Assembly: GCA_963969495.1 (NCBI GenBank)
Contig: OZ018326.1
Coordinates: 149,883,806-149,947,805, forward strand
Length of the DNA stretch: 64,000 bases
From: Ceratothoa steindachneri
Lineage: Eukaryota; Arthropoda; Malacostraca; Isopoda; Cymothoidae
Direction of reading: 5' to 3'
Made by a program: the position numbers and the translations under genes. Below, piece after piece: positions 12,747 through 23,700 of the stretch. The notes beneath the pieces are model-generated. The model did not search any database, had not been told where the DNA came from, and worked only from the letters and a program-made list of their open reading frames with translations. Position 1 is the stretch's first letter; each line of letters starts with the position of its first letter.

Positions 12747-12748
<2 letters not shown>
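11796..12748 (-). pseudogene. Tc1-type transposase fragment with one terminal inverted repeat end
   Basis: A cut-and-paste transposon of the Tc1 family. On the minus strand it starts at 12748 with CAAAGGGTGGACAAAATAAT next to TA, inside a (TA)n tract, as expected for TA-targeting Tc1 elements. Transposase pieces follow in order. VHRELFKSRYD and RNPLLS come from the helix-turn-helix side. KQVIFSDES holds the first catalytic Asp, then VYLWRKPGETFNPDC. A 75-residue open frame from 11930 has IFQDDNAPLHTAHVVKNW with the second Asp, and MEWLPQS. Instead of the expected PDLNP block with the third acidic residue, the sequence changes into Penelope-like code at about 11795. The 3' end and the other terminal repeat are missing. 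Stops and frameshifts are present throughout. Confidence 0.82.

Positions 12749-12784
<36 letters not shown>
12749..12784. repeat. (TA)n microsatellite at the Tc1 end
   Basis: About 18 TA units directly abut the Tc1 terminal repeat. Either Tc1 inserted into a TA tract or the TA target duplication expanded afterwards. Confidence 0.95.
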
Positions 12785-12786
<2 letters not shown>

Positions 12787-12817
12787 TTTCTAGACAATTA
12801 TTTGCAATTGCGCAATC

Positions 12818-12870
12818 GTAATTATGCGCTTAAAAAGGCAATCTTGTAGCTAACTAAGTTCTTCATCAAG
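12818..12870. repeat. 53-bp direct repeat, left copy
   Basis: Pairs with 13851-13903 at equal length. About 9 of 53 positions differ; the shared core is TTGTAGCTAACTAAG. Weaker similarity continues outwards on the 12900s/13930s side. The two copies bracket the intronless gene copy at 12907-13815. Confidence 0.7.
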
Positions 12871-12906
12871 CCCTCGTTAGCCCAACTTTTCCATAAGTAC
12901 ATAAAC

Positions 12907-13815
12907 CTGGATACTTTGTGTACCCACCCTAAAGGCCAAGGATGAGTCTAACAACTTTAAGATCTCCACAGACCAGCCATTTGTGTTTCTGGTAGTTGAG
13001 AGTATACAAAAGACGGTCAATACTGTTTCAGGTTTCTTTCATTTCACCTGAGTGTCCAAGAGAGATCATTTAAAACTTATTGTCCTTATTAAGAACTGCC
13101 TTAATACTTCTGTTAGGTGAGTCAATGAAAAGTCTCCCTTGCAAAGCATCATACCTCAGGCTCAATAAGTTGAGGAGGTCAGCATTTTTTTTTACTGTAG
13201 ATCAGTGATCTCGATACCAACAGAATGTTGTTCCTGGTGCCAGCATACATTTCTCTCGAAGACATGAACCCAATAGTTGACCAGATTCTTTTGAAAGCTT
13301 CAGGTCTCGGGTCAGGTAGTTGAGTTCGGATTAAGGAAATGGCCCTATTCTGGCTTGTATGCATCAAACTCAGCTGTATCGGTAGTGATACTAGCCCCAG
13401 AATCAGAGCTAGAAACCATGGTAAAATCAGGCTCAGGAACAGGAAGATCGGAGCCATGTGGGAGGGATTTTATAGGAGAAGGAACATTTAGGTATTAAAC
13501 ATGGTGCTTGTTCTTGCGATTAGTGCCTTTCAACTTTCCATGCAGCAGTACCAGTCGATGACGTGATCTTTGCCTTCTCTCGACATCATTGGGACACCAA
13601 ATAACATACTCTTCCTTTTCTTATTACTCCAATCAAGTAAACTTTCTACGCATGTTTTACAGGAAATATAGGGAGCAAATGGCTTAACATGGTCCTCTAT
13701 TTTCACTCCAAAGTAAGCATGAAATGCCTTTTTTCACAAAATCCATCAATTTTCCTTGAGGATCTGAAAGACTGACATGTCCGCAGATGTAACAAAACTT
13801 ATTCGCATATATCTT
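12907..13815 (-). pseudogene. Arthropod uncharacterized family, copy 1 (intronless, decayed)
   Basis: This belongs to a family I recognise from many arthropod genomes as 'uncharacterized protein'; its function is unknown to me. Motifs on the minus strand, in order: NKFCYICGHVSLSD, KPFAPYISCKTCVESLLDW, FGVPMMSREGKDHVIDWYCCM (usual form PFGxPMxWREPxxHxxDCYFC), LKGTNRKNKHHV, NVPSPIKSLPHGSDLPVPEP, LTRDLKLSK, LAPGTTFCWYR, RLFIDSPNRSIKAVL, HKWLVCGDLKVV, GGYTKYP. The order is that of the family, but the frame shifts several times and stops are common. It ends after GYTKYP, so the C-terminal third is absent. The positions where copy 2 (near 48-49 kb) has intron-like gaps are continuous here. The Cys pairs suggest zinc binding at the N-terminus. 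One open frame (13457-13179) is a by-product. Confidence 0.7.
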
Positions 13816-13850
13816 TTGGAAAACATGTGGTGTTTGAAACGCAGGCCAGT

Positions 13851-13903
13851 GTAATTATGAGGTCAAGAAGGCAAAGTTGTAGCTAACTAAGCTATTCAAC
13901 AAG
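13851..13903. repeat. 53-bp direct repeat, right copy
   Basis: Partner of 12818-12870, in the same orientation. Confidence 0.7.
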
Positions 13904-14103
13904 CTCACGGGAGGAGCTTTTCTCACAGTCACGAGAAGATAACGCATAAGCCAGCCTTTCTAAGACAAATCCCGCTTTTTTTTGTCTATCAATCAGCTAT
14001 TTTAATTGTTATCTGTGCTTTCGAAGAGAATGGAAAATTTACTCCTATCTATTTTAGCTGGCCCTATAAATTGAGAAATATTTACAATTGTGCAATCATA
14101 ATA

Positions 14104-14943
14104 TGTCGCGGTATAGCCGACTATATAATATAATATTTATTATTAGTGCAAAGGGGGAGATCTCATCCTATTAAAGCGAACCGTCGAATGACTAAACTCT
14201 TACGTTGATGCGCGGATTGGAAACGTGAGTTTGAAGCACAGGCTTAACTAATCAGGTCGAGTCCGAGGTTGGCGAGACTTGAATAACAAGGACAAGAGTA
14301 ACGTTCAGGTTAATTAAAGATAAACATAAGAAAATATATATTTTATTTACAAATTAAAAATGATCAAAGTGATATAGAGGAAAATTAAAGATTGGATAAT
14401 AATTTATCGTTACCGGTGTGAAAATCTAATTTCTATTAATTAGTTTCGAGCTACCTGCTCACATCCAAATGGGCTCATAAGTTCAAAGGGAAAAAAAGGG
14501 GGCTTACGGATCATAGTGCGACAGCGAATTCAAGGAGGCTTGAGGGAAAGTAGGATCTCGGGAAGACGACCTTGTCAGCGTCTTAAAAGGAGAGATCTTC
14601 GTCAGGAGAAGAGTGGGAAGGAAGGGTATGGTTAGCACCTTACTTCCGGGGTTGTGAAGGCGTAAGTTCTAACCTAATTGGAGCTCGAGGGGGGAGATAG
14701 AATCTCTGTTCTGCTCTTTTCTATCTCTCCTTGTTTTTTCTAAGGCTCTTATTTCCTATCCTCTCCCTGTATATAAGATAGGAGGTACTTTCCAGTGAGG
14801 CCAACGACTCACGTTGGCATTTGAATCGTTCAAACGAAAACATCGTCTTAAAGGATTGGCTGGGAAAATATTGGACGCAAGCGAGTTGGTCTATGTGCGC
14901 GCCAAAAAGGTCTCGGTAATATTCGAAGAGGCTAGCTTGTACA
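14104..14943 (-). repeat. Long terminal repeat, minus orientation (3' LTR)
   Basis: On the minus strand an 840-bp block begins TGTACAAGCTAGCC at 14943 and ends CGCGACA at 14104, so it has TGT...ACA ends. A purine run GGGGGGG lies directly upstream (14950-14944), as a plus-strand primer tract would before a 3' LTR. An AATAAA is present on that strand near 14340. No primer-binding site follows the end, which argues against a 5' LTR. I found no second copy, so the pairing test cannot be made. Confidence 0.55.
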
Positions 14944-15277
14944 CCCCCCCAAAAATATACCTAGGCAAATAACTAAATTGATGTTCAATTTGGAATAAAC
15001 GGTCTTTCGTGACTAGGACGGTTTTAAACCATCAATCCATTCGGGGAATTAGCTTTGGATTCAGCGGCGCTGATTCCGAGAAATTTCGCACACAATTTAA
15101 TCAGAAGCCCCAACAAATAAAAGAAATTCTCGAATTAAGCTGAACGCAATTTCGGACAGAACAAAGAACAATAACAAAAGGGGAACACGAATACTTGGAG
15201 GAGGATTATAAAGGACTTTAAAGGTATCAGAAAAATGAACTTACGTTAAACCCAACACCAACGACACCGGTTATTTT

Positions 15278-15281
<4 letters not shown>
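14944..15281 (-). mobile_element. Polypurine tract and remnant internal region of the LTR element
   Basis: Minus-strand TATATTTTTGGGGGGG precedes the LTR. The remaining roughly 320 bp up to the TA array shows no protein motif I can name. The body of the element is lost. Confidence 0.4.

Positions 15282-15323
<42 letters not shown>
15282..15323. repeat. (TA)n microsatellite at the Penelope 3' end
   Basis: About 20 TA units between the LTR remnant and the 3' end of the second Penelope-like element. Confidence 0.95.
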
Positions 15324-15324
<1 letters not shown>

Positions 15325-15326
<2 letters not shown>

Positions 15327-16442
15327 TTTTTTTAAAGACCAGGTTGTATTTTGATTTTATCAATTTTATTTTGGAACGTGCCAACTGGCGAATGCAGTTT
15401 TTTTTTATCTGGTTGGTTATTAAAGATCAGTTAAGGAAGATCCATTTTATTTTTTACAACTAATTGGAGTTTTCGGCCGTGAGCTTTTGCCTTTCTTAAG
15501 GCATCTTTAGACGGAAGTCTTCGTTATTGTTGAGTCTGCGTTGATTTTGGGTTGGCCCTTAGTTTTGCCCTCTTTACCACTGAGGTAGCTTATTGCTGGT
15601 CGTGAGCAGCGAAGAATGAAATTGATTTTCTTTCTTTAGTAATCTTAAAGGTCAAAGTCAGAGTACCTTCTTCCTTTAGCAGAAAAGGTGAAGTACTCAC
15701 TCGGAACTAGTGCGTTGAGTGTTAAGTTTGGGGCCCATCTCTTTAATGAGAAGAGCCTCCAGAATCTTTAGGCGGCGAAGGTCAGGATTTCTTTTGAGTA
15801 TGGTAGTGTTTTCGACCAGAGTTGCTCTTGTTATTTGTGCGTTATGCTTTTCTTTGTAATGTGTTTTTATTCCTCCTCCTTGCAAATGCATCGTTAGCCA
15901 CCGGCTGATAATTGTAGTGGTCATACCACATTTGTAGCCTTTAAAATCGATGGCTTTTCGCGGAGGTTGTTTTTCATTAATAAGTTGCTTACTTTTGTGT
16001 TTTTATAATATATTCGTAAGGATAACTTGTTATTTTCTTTGATAGTGTTAATTTTTATGATATCTTATAGTATTATTTCGTCTGTTTTGTGAGCATCCAT
16101 CATTTGGTATTTGTAGTAGAGTGGTATTAGTTTTACATTTTCTCTTCCCTCCTTTACCTCCAACTTGGAGTTGAGAATTTTTTTCTGTAATTTATCGAAT
16201 TCTCTGTTTGAGTAGCTATTATTAATCAGGATCTTTTTCGATCTTAGAAATTCTTCATCAAGTGCGGTCCACGTTGAGCAGTTCTTGATGGTTCTTTTTA
16301 CGTAGGAGCTCATTACCGATTTTTCATAATTCTCGTTGGACTCACTTTTGGCGTTATGGCATCGACCGAAGTCTGTCCCTTTTCTATAGACGGTGGTGGT
16401 ATATTTTCCGTCGATGTTTTGATTCAATAGAGGCTTTTCCAA
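15325..16442 (-). pseudogene. Penelope-like element, 3' half with GIY-YIG and 3' UTR
   Basis: From 16442 the minus frame reads NQNIDGKYTTTVYRKGTD, then SNENYEKSVMSSYVKR and ALDEEFLRSKKILINNSYS. This is the strand/helix segment after the RT palm in Penelope proteins (usual form DGKFTTSVYRKPTD). A frameshifted gap leads to YKCGMTTTIISRWLTMHLQ, the GIY-YIG Tyr-x-Gly-x-Thr block, then KTHYKEKHNAQITR and LRRLKILEALLIKEMGPKLN, with the C-terminal Glu (EAL). The stop is at 15697. The 3' UTR on that strand carries a decayed hammerhead-like core at 15510-15483, with stem GCC/GGC. The Tyr-x-Gly block reads YKCGMT rather than YIGYT. The RT catalytic part is absent. It is a different subfamily from the fragment at 11 kb, judged by the GIY-YIG sequence. 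Confidence 0.8.
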
Positions 16443-16449
16443 GATGGGT

Positions 16450-19400
16450 TTATTAAATAATTATGCAAGTTTTAAAGATAAGGATGATGTTGTAAATGAG
16501 TAGTGAGTATGTAGGGGTTGCTGTGTGGAGAGTGTGTTCGGGATTTACCCACAGGTTAGACACTGGCATAGTTACTTTCAGCTTCGGGTGGCAAATGTCA
16601 CCGTCAAAAGGCTTGAAGGCTTTGTACCCATTACGATTTAACGTAGTGGAGAGGATACGGTACTTTATTTGGTGTCGAATTAGACCACCTTATTTTATTA
16701 AAAAAATGAGTGTCATATTTGGGAAGACTTTTGTATACTTAAGACTCGGCTCTTTTATAAATCATTTATCACAAAAGAATTAACTTAATGACAGGCAGAT
16801 ATGCCAAGAGTGCAAGGAGCGTTAGCTGAATCTGCGTCCTAAACACTGGTGGAATTTTAATTTCATTTTATTATAGGTGATTTTAGACTTATTTCATCAA
16901 GTTAGTTAACCCTCAAAGGTTAATCAATCCCTTTTACAGCAACTATATTAACAAACTCCTCCAACACTATTCAAATTAAGATAAATAAGTTTTTTATTCA
17001 TATAGAAATAATATTGCCCGACGGCATCTCATCATTCTATTAGGTTGTCAATAAATTAATGTTTTATTTAAAGCAAAGCTAAATCATACATTCATCGAGC
17101 AGAAGATGTTTATATAATTATTGACAATGCCCTCTGGTTGGCCTTAGGGTGGTCGCTTACTCCGGTTTTATTATACACTTCAATAAATTATAAGTAAGGT
17201 TTTGTGTGTTCTTTGTATGGATGAAGGTATTATGATATAAAAAATATAATTGGAGAATTTAATTATAATCATTGATAAAAATTATTTCTCTTTTTTTGTC
17301 TTTTTATTATCTTTTCTACTATAACTATTTCTCATTGCTCCATTATTATTACTAAATTCTTCGATTTTGGGTATTTAAGCAAATTCTCAAGCCTTTGACT
17401 CATTTCCCCTTCGCAAAGGGGGCCACTACAATTTTAGATTTTTCCCCATTCAAATTTTGTGGATTGTAAAACGTGCCTACACAACTTGTCTCCAGATGGA
17501 CTTTGACCAGAATGATCTTCTAAGTAGTTCACAAGTCATACTCTCTCTCTCTCTAGTTCACTGGCCTTTGTTTGAAGGCCAATTTAATTGTAATACATAC
17601 CTTCCCAATTTATCTGGAGCTAGGAATCAGTAATTTGTGAGGTAGAGGAGAGAGACGCATTATTCTAATTAAATTTAAGATATCGCCAAATTAATTGAAG
17701 CAGAGTTTAAGACAGAACAGAAGTACTTCTTTATGAGATCAGTAAATTAAATTAAATAGATAAATTTAACAAGATTTTGATTATCGGAAGAGTTACGAGT
17801 AAGTTAGATGGCTGTTATTGATTTTATAACGAGTTGTAATGAATCTTATAAATTGGATCTCTAATTCTCATGAAAACCATGTTCATCACTATGCTCAACG
17901 CCCCACTTATTTACGTTGCAACTAACAGAGTAAATGTATTTGGTACGATGAGTTTTTCCAATTTTTATTTTTGATTAAATTGAATACTTTATTTTGCCGC
18001 TCTGTTTATTAGATCAACAAATGCTACGGAAGAGAAGTATGCCGCAGAAAATATTATACAATGTACAATCTGCGTAGAAGAAAATACATCCTCATCTTCA
18101 AATTAAATCGGTTACATAAAAAAATCATGTAATTAAAAGAGACTTATTTGATCATCGTTTTTTCGATAAACCATTAGATTAATGACAGTTCCGCAATGCA
18201 TTATCTTCTCACCTTTCCTCTACCTTAAATTCTAGAAACTCAAGAGAAATAGTGCGGTTTAATATTCTAATATTCATTAAAACTATTTAGTGAAGACAAC
18301 AGAGGAAATCAAAAATAACAATGCCAGTGTTCTGGGGCGGTAAATGAGGCAGACTCAATAAGATTTGATTGATACACTACTTTTATGGGTAGTGTCAGCA
18401 ACATTATTTGAAAACACCTTTCGGCAACGCACTATTCCCGGCCCCCGTTAGATTATGCAGTGTCGTTTGTCAATTTTTTGCTTTAAACTAACCGCACAAT
18501 TTTCCCAAGAATCAATATGTTATTCCATCCTATATTAAATAAGAAGAAAGTTTAGGAAATTTTAAAGAAATTATTCTGTGCGTAACTACTCACACCTTTT
18601 TTGCAATTACTCTAAATATTTAGCGACTAATTAATTTATATATACACCTATTCTAACATATTAAGATTAATTTACTGCCAATAACAATGATCTTTACACA
18701 AATTGAACTGGGTGCATAAACACACATTTAGCAAAGATGGTCAAGCTTTGTAAAACTAATTACCAAACTTAGGTAGAGTTATTCATAATTACACTAATCA
18801 ATATTAAGATTCATTTTATTACATAGAAGTACCTTATGTAAATAAAAAAACACCTATTCTAAGTCAAGTTATTAAAAAACAAAATATAATTTAAAGCCTT
18901 GTAGATAGAGAAAGATATAACCTTATGTGAAGAATATAAAGTTTAGGAAATTCTTATCCTTTTAACAACATAGTTAAACCTCTACTCTGAAGAAGAGAAT
19001 GATGTAAAAATTGTGTATTTATTACAAATGAATGATTGGAAACAGCAGGTAGCTAATAAAGCATAAACGTGCCCTCTTTGACTTCATTCCATAAGTCAGA
19101 AATTTCAGTCAGTTGAAGCAACGAAAACAAAATTGCAATAACAAAATAGTGGTTTAATTTTGCTTCTAAACGATGAGTCATTGAAGAAAGTTAACTCCTT
19201 TATATTGCAGAGAAAATGCTAAACAAAGAAATATGGGAAGAATTTATTATTAGTTGGGTTTCTTCGTCCTATAGAGTTGTAAATTTACTTCAGCCCCATA
19301 TTTCGATACATTGGGTTATTGAGACGATACCATTGTTAAAACAGGAGTTGAATTCTTTCTCTTTAAATGTTCATGAACCCATTTGGTCCTCGCAACAACC

Positions 19401-20439
19401 TGTTAAATAGTAACTGGAATATATTTTGCTGGTGTGCATACCATGATTTGATGTGATAACATGCACCAACTTTTCGAAATCAAATTCTTTTGGACCGCGT
19501 GATTTTGGTCCTTCCTCTAGAATCAAATTCTTACTTCGACAACAAGAAAGCGAACTTCTTTTATTTATTTCATCATCTCCATAAGTCCTCTGAATGGATT
19601 TTGCAGCTGTAATTGCAATGACAGATTTATGAAAGTTAGAGAGTAAAACATTCTTATGTGATCTTTAGATGGGACAGCCATAGGGCTAAATCACGAAGAT
19701 CATTAACATTATTTTTTTTATAATTTGAAAGAGAGAAGTATAAATTACTCTTGTACCATTTATAAGCGATAACAAGAGGCAGAAATTAAATAAATATTAT
19801 CTAAATCTTTATTTTTGAAAATCGGACATCATTTTTGTTCCAACATGAGACAAAAATCTTTACACCTACGGCTTGTTCTCCCTTGTTGGATGTAGCACTT
19901 TTTTTTCTTAACGAAAGTGAATCACACTTTCAAGGGGAAGAGTGATAAGAGTAGGTTAACTTTTACTTTATTCATCTACGCACATATTTCTTGTGTCTCT
20001 ATACCAAAGGGACATGATGGTAAGGACCCAAGGCATCCATCAGACATATTTACTTGCCTTTGCCCTCAACGAGAGTGAACTAGAATGACCTTACATACCT
20101 TTCGTTGAGTTATCTTGCTATTTCCTTTACAAAAGATGTTTAGTTGCTTGAATGTTTTATTTTCAAGGTTCAATTCACTGCAATCATTTTATCAGCTCAT
20201 TTAAAGTCACGCAATTTAATAGAATGATGTATTTGCTTGTTTATATGTAAGTGAATTCAATGGGTGCACTCACCCCGACCATTACACGATCGATTGCATC
20301 AAAGATTTCATGTTTTTCCTTAATGTTGTTAGTTATTTCAACCAGTGGAAATATTTTAAAAATGCATGATTCTTAATGATTGCCGGGTTTAACTAACGAT
20401 AATTCTCGGAATGAATGGCCTTTATCTGTCCTCGACACT
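16450..20439. other. AT-rich stretch with no recognisable gene
   Basis: A 95-codon plus frame at 16496-16783 starts in the shoulder of the Penelope element; it has no motif I know. A 64-codon plus frame at 19216-19410 is preceded by an acceptor-like TTTATATTGCAG but has no recognisable protein. Otherwise only AT-rich sequence is seen. Confidence 0.5.
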
Positions 20440-20755
20440 GTGCCCAGATAACAAAGAGTCTGCCACTCCAGAAGGGCCCTCCTGGTTTCAGTTCCTCTCA
20501 CTCGTCCCTGCTGCATGGGTGATAGGGCCTTCTCTGTAATTGCCCCTAAGCTGCGGAATGGCCTACCTGCTGCTGACGCTCATCTTCTTTGCTTGGTGCT
20601 TTCAAATGGGCTCTGAAACCAACTTCTTCTCTATTCCATTTTCATTGTCGATTGACCGATGCCATGTGAAGGCTCAATTCTTGGAAGTCGCAGAATAAAA
20701 CCTTTATTATAATTATTATTACTACCTCTATTATTATTATATTTTTATTATCGTT
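20440..20755 (+). pseudogene. LINE 3' end, CR1/L2-like, truncated
   Basis: A GC-rich patch in AT-rich DNA. The plus frame reads RRALLVSVPLTRPCCMG followed by DRAFSVIAPKLRNGLP. This is the C-terminal motif of CR1/L2-type reverse transcriptases (usual form ARAFSVAAPxLWNSLP). LVLSNGL and NQLLL follow after stops. The sequence then ends in AATAAAACC and an ATT-rich tail (20700-20755), as CR1/L2 copies often end in short tandem repeats. This is a typical 5'-truncated insertion with only the last 60 or so codons. Clade by eye. Confidence 0.65.
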
Positions 20756-23700
20756 TTTAAAGTACTTTTCGGTAAATTTCTTTACCCACGAAAGTTTTAT
20801 TTTAAATTTCTTAGGAATAATCTATCTTCTTGCACTTTGCATGATCATTTGAGCTACTTTTCTCATCAAACAATAAAGGAATTGCCACTCTTACAATCCT
20901 TCACATTTTCTAGTAGTCTCAGGTAGGTATTAATTTTATGACAATTATAATCAGGAATGAAGGGCGAGTCTCATATCTGTTCATGGAAAACAGTTAATTT
21001 TGGATCGGTTTTAAAATACTCTTTCAAACTTGACATTTATTCAATTCTTATTTTCATTTTTATGCATTTAATTACTAAATGTTTTGGGCGTTCACATCTA
21101 GGGTGAAGTGTGTCAAATTTTTACATTCATTCTAATTTCACTGTATACGATCTGGCTCTTCTGGAAACCATACTGTTTACATTCCGTGAAACACTGAACA
21201 AATGAAAGAAAGGGGAAAGAGGAATAGAATGGAATCCTTCCACCTTAAAATGCTTTAGAATTTTGAAAAAAAATGAGATGGACAAATTAAGGGTAAATTT
21301 TTGGAAACGAGAAATAAGTTTGACACGAAATGAAGAGCATAGGATAAGTTACAAGATAAAGAAGAAACAATAAGAACAGATAGTAATAAGAATAAAATAG
21401 GGCGAGGATGTGGATGAAATTAGAAGTTCTATGGTAAATTGTAGTTGAATAAGAACGCTTTATTGAGTCACAATTACGTTATAATTGCAAGCAAGCAGCA
21501 TAACTAAGAGGGGAAAACAAATATACCCTTTTATTCAGAACTATGTTATTTGTTAACAGATGATTTTGGTGTTTTTGTGGTCAATATATTCTTATGCATG
21601 CGTGTTTTATATGTGCCAAATGCCAACATTTCTTTTTATTTTCCCATTTATTTCTTCTTGGGTAAATACTATGCTTCTACTAGATCTAAATGGATATTTT
21701 GTTTCTAAATAAATGACTGCTAAAATTTGGCTATAAGTAGGTTTCTTTAAAACATTGAGTTCATGTTGTTATTGGAAATCTACATAAGAGATTATATCAT
21801 TTAACAAATTTCGTGTACTTTATTCAGAAAGATATCCTTGGGTACGGCATAATAATAAAAGGCGAATAATTGGTTAGTTGTCAATATGGCATTTTTTCTA
21901 CAAAAAGGTAGGCTTAAAAGAGGGTTAATACTAAAATAAAAGAGTCTTTAAACTTTACTGTATATACGAATAATAGAAAAGTAAGAAATCTTTGTTTTTC
22001 TCTGTAAATTGTTTTAAATTTTATTAGAAGTGGTAGAACAGGAAGCTTTATGTAGTGGGTCTGCTAGAACTCGAAAGAGAAAGTTGATGAGAATAAAAGG
22101 GAAATGGAGGAATGCATAGATCAGGTTGACAAGAAAAGTAAAACCAGTGATAAACCAAATTAAGAAGATGAATGAGAATCCAGATGAGAACAAGATAAAA
22201 AATCGTAAAAAAGAAAAAAGTAATGAATAACATAAGAATAATGGCGGGCAATGAGAAGATCAAGAGTAGATAGAGAAAGTATATTCGCGTTAGGCTAGTG
22301 TCGTTAGGCAAGATGAAGCGAATACGAATATGTTTGGTTTTAGAAAAGACCCTATGTTCCAATCTAGGCTATTTAAATAAATAGGAAAGGGTTGAAGTCT
22401 GAGGTAAAGGAGAGGTTTAATGAATATCAGAATAGATATAGAATTTGATTCGCAAATCTTATTTTGTAAAGACATATTTTAAAGTAATATATAATGTTTC
22501 TATTCTTAATCATTTTACATGTAATACTTTGTCAAATTAACGCAAACGCATAGATAATAATTTCATCTTTGTACTATTGTGTTTTATCTAACAATGAAAA
22601 GTTCAAAATCATGAACAATATAAACACCTTTCTGGTGGTATAGGCTTCTCTATCATACCTTGTATGAACGATGTATTTCCTACATCCCTTGATTTTATCT
22701 CTTTCCATACTTCATTTAATTTTCCCTAAGTTATTTTAAGTAAATATATCTGTTTACCTGCACTAAACCTTCTCCTTAAGAGTGCCCTAAATGAAATCAT
22801 CTTTGGCTCACACTCAGGCGATAGAGGTGGCTAATAATTCATTTTGATGAAATTATTCTTGTTTTATGTTTCCACGATATATGTCCCGAAACCATTGCTT
22901 TCCTGCTAAATAGAGAGGTTTCATGATAAAGAAGAGAAAATTTAATCATCCAATTCTGTAAACCATACGCTGGTTATTTTGCCTGCTCGTGACCACTTCA
23001 GGGAAGTCCTTAATTAAAGGAAAGATCTTCTTGTTGGAGATCTTCCCTGTGAAGTAGGTAATCTTTCTTTGATGTGTTTAGCTGAGTAATCATCGTAAAG
23101 GAATTTAAGTCTTACTAAGGTAACTTAAATTCTACTCACTCCGTACTGCTTCAATTTTAGACCTAATAAAAAAGCCTAAACAGAGGAATGTGAAATACTT
23201 AGCTCGACTAAAATTTATTTTCGGATTGGAATGTTCCTGATTTATTCTGATGAGAGAAAATACGTTTCTCTACAACGACTTTGCTATTGCTCATTGTAAC
23301 AGATCTAGGCCAATATTACATGGATTTCTCTCGATTGAAGTGGTAGCTTTTATCTTTTTAATGATTTTATAACACTTTGGCAACTCAAGTTCTTATTAGG
23401 AAGGTTAATAACAATCCTATCAAATATTAACATACTAATTAAATGGATGACAAAAGGGAGGAGGGGCTACCAGAAATGATCCAACCTTTCTCATTGAAGC
23501 ATTATACTTCATCGATGTTCGCACTTTCCCTCAACACAATAATGTAGGTAATTTAACAAAACTAATAAAAAATGCCATGGCCTACTTGGTCTATTATCTT
23601 ATCACACACACGCTGTATCTGTGCAAGGCGTTTTAGCGAAAAAGTAATTTTTGACACCATAATAAAACTTTTCACTGTGATGAAATAACGATAAACCGAT

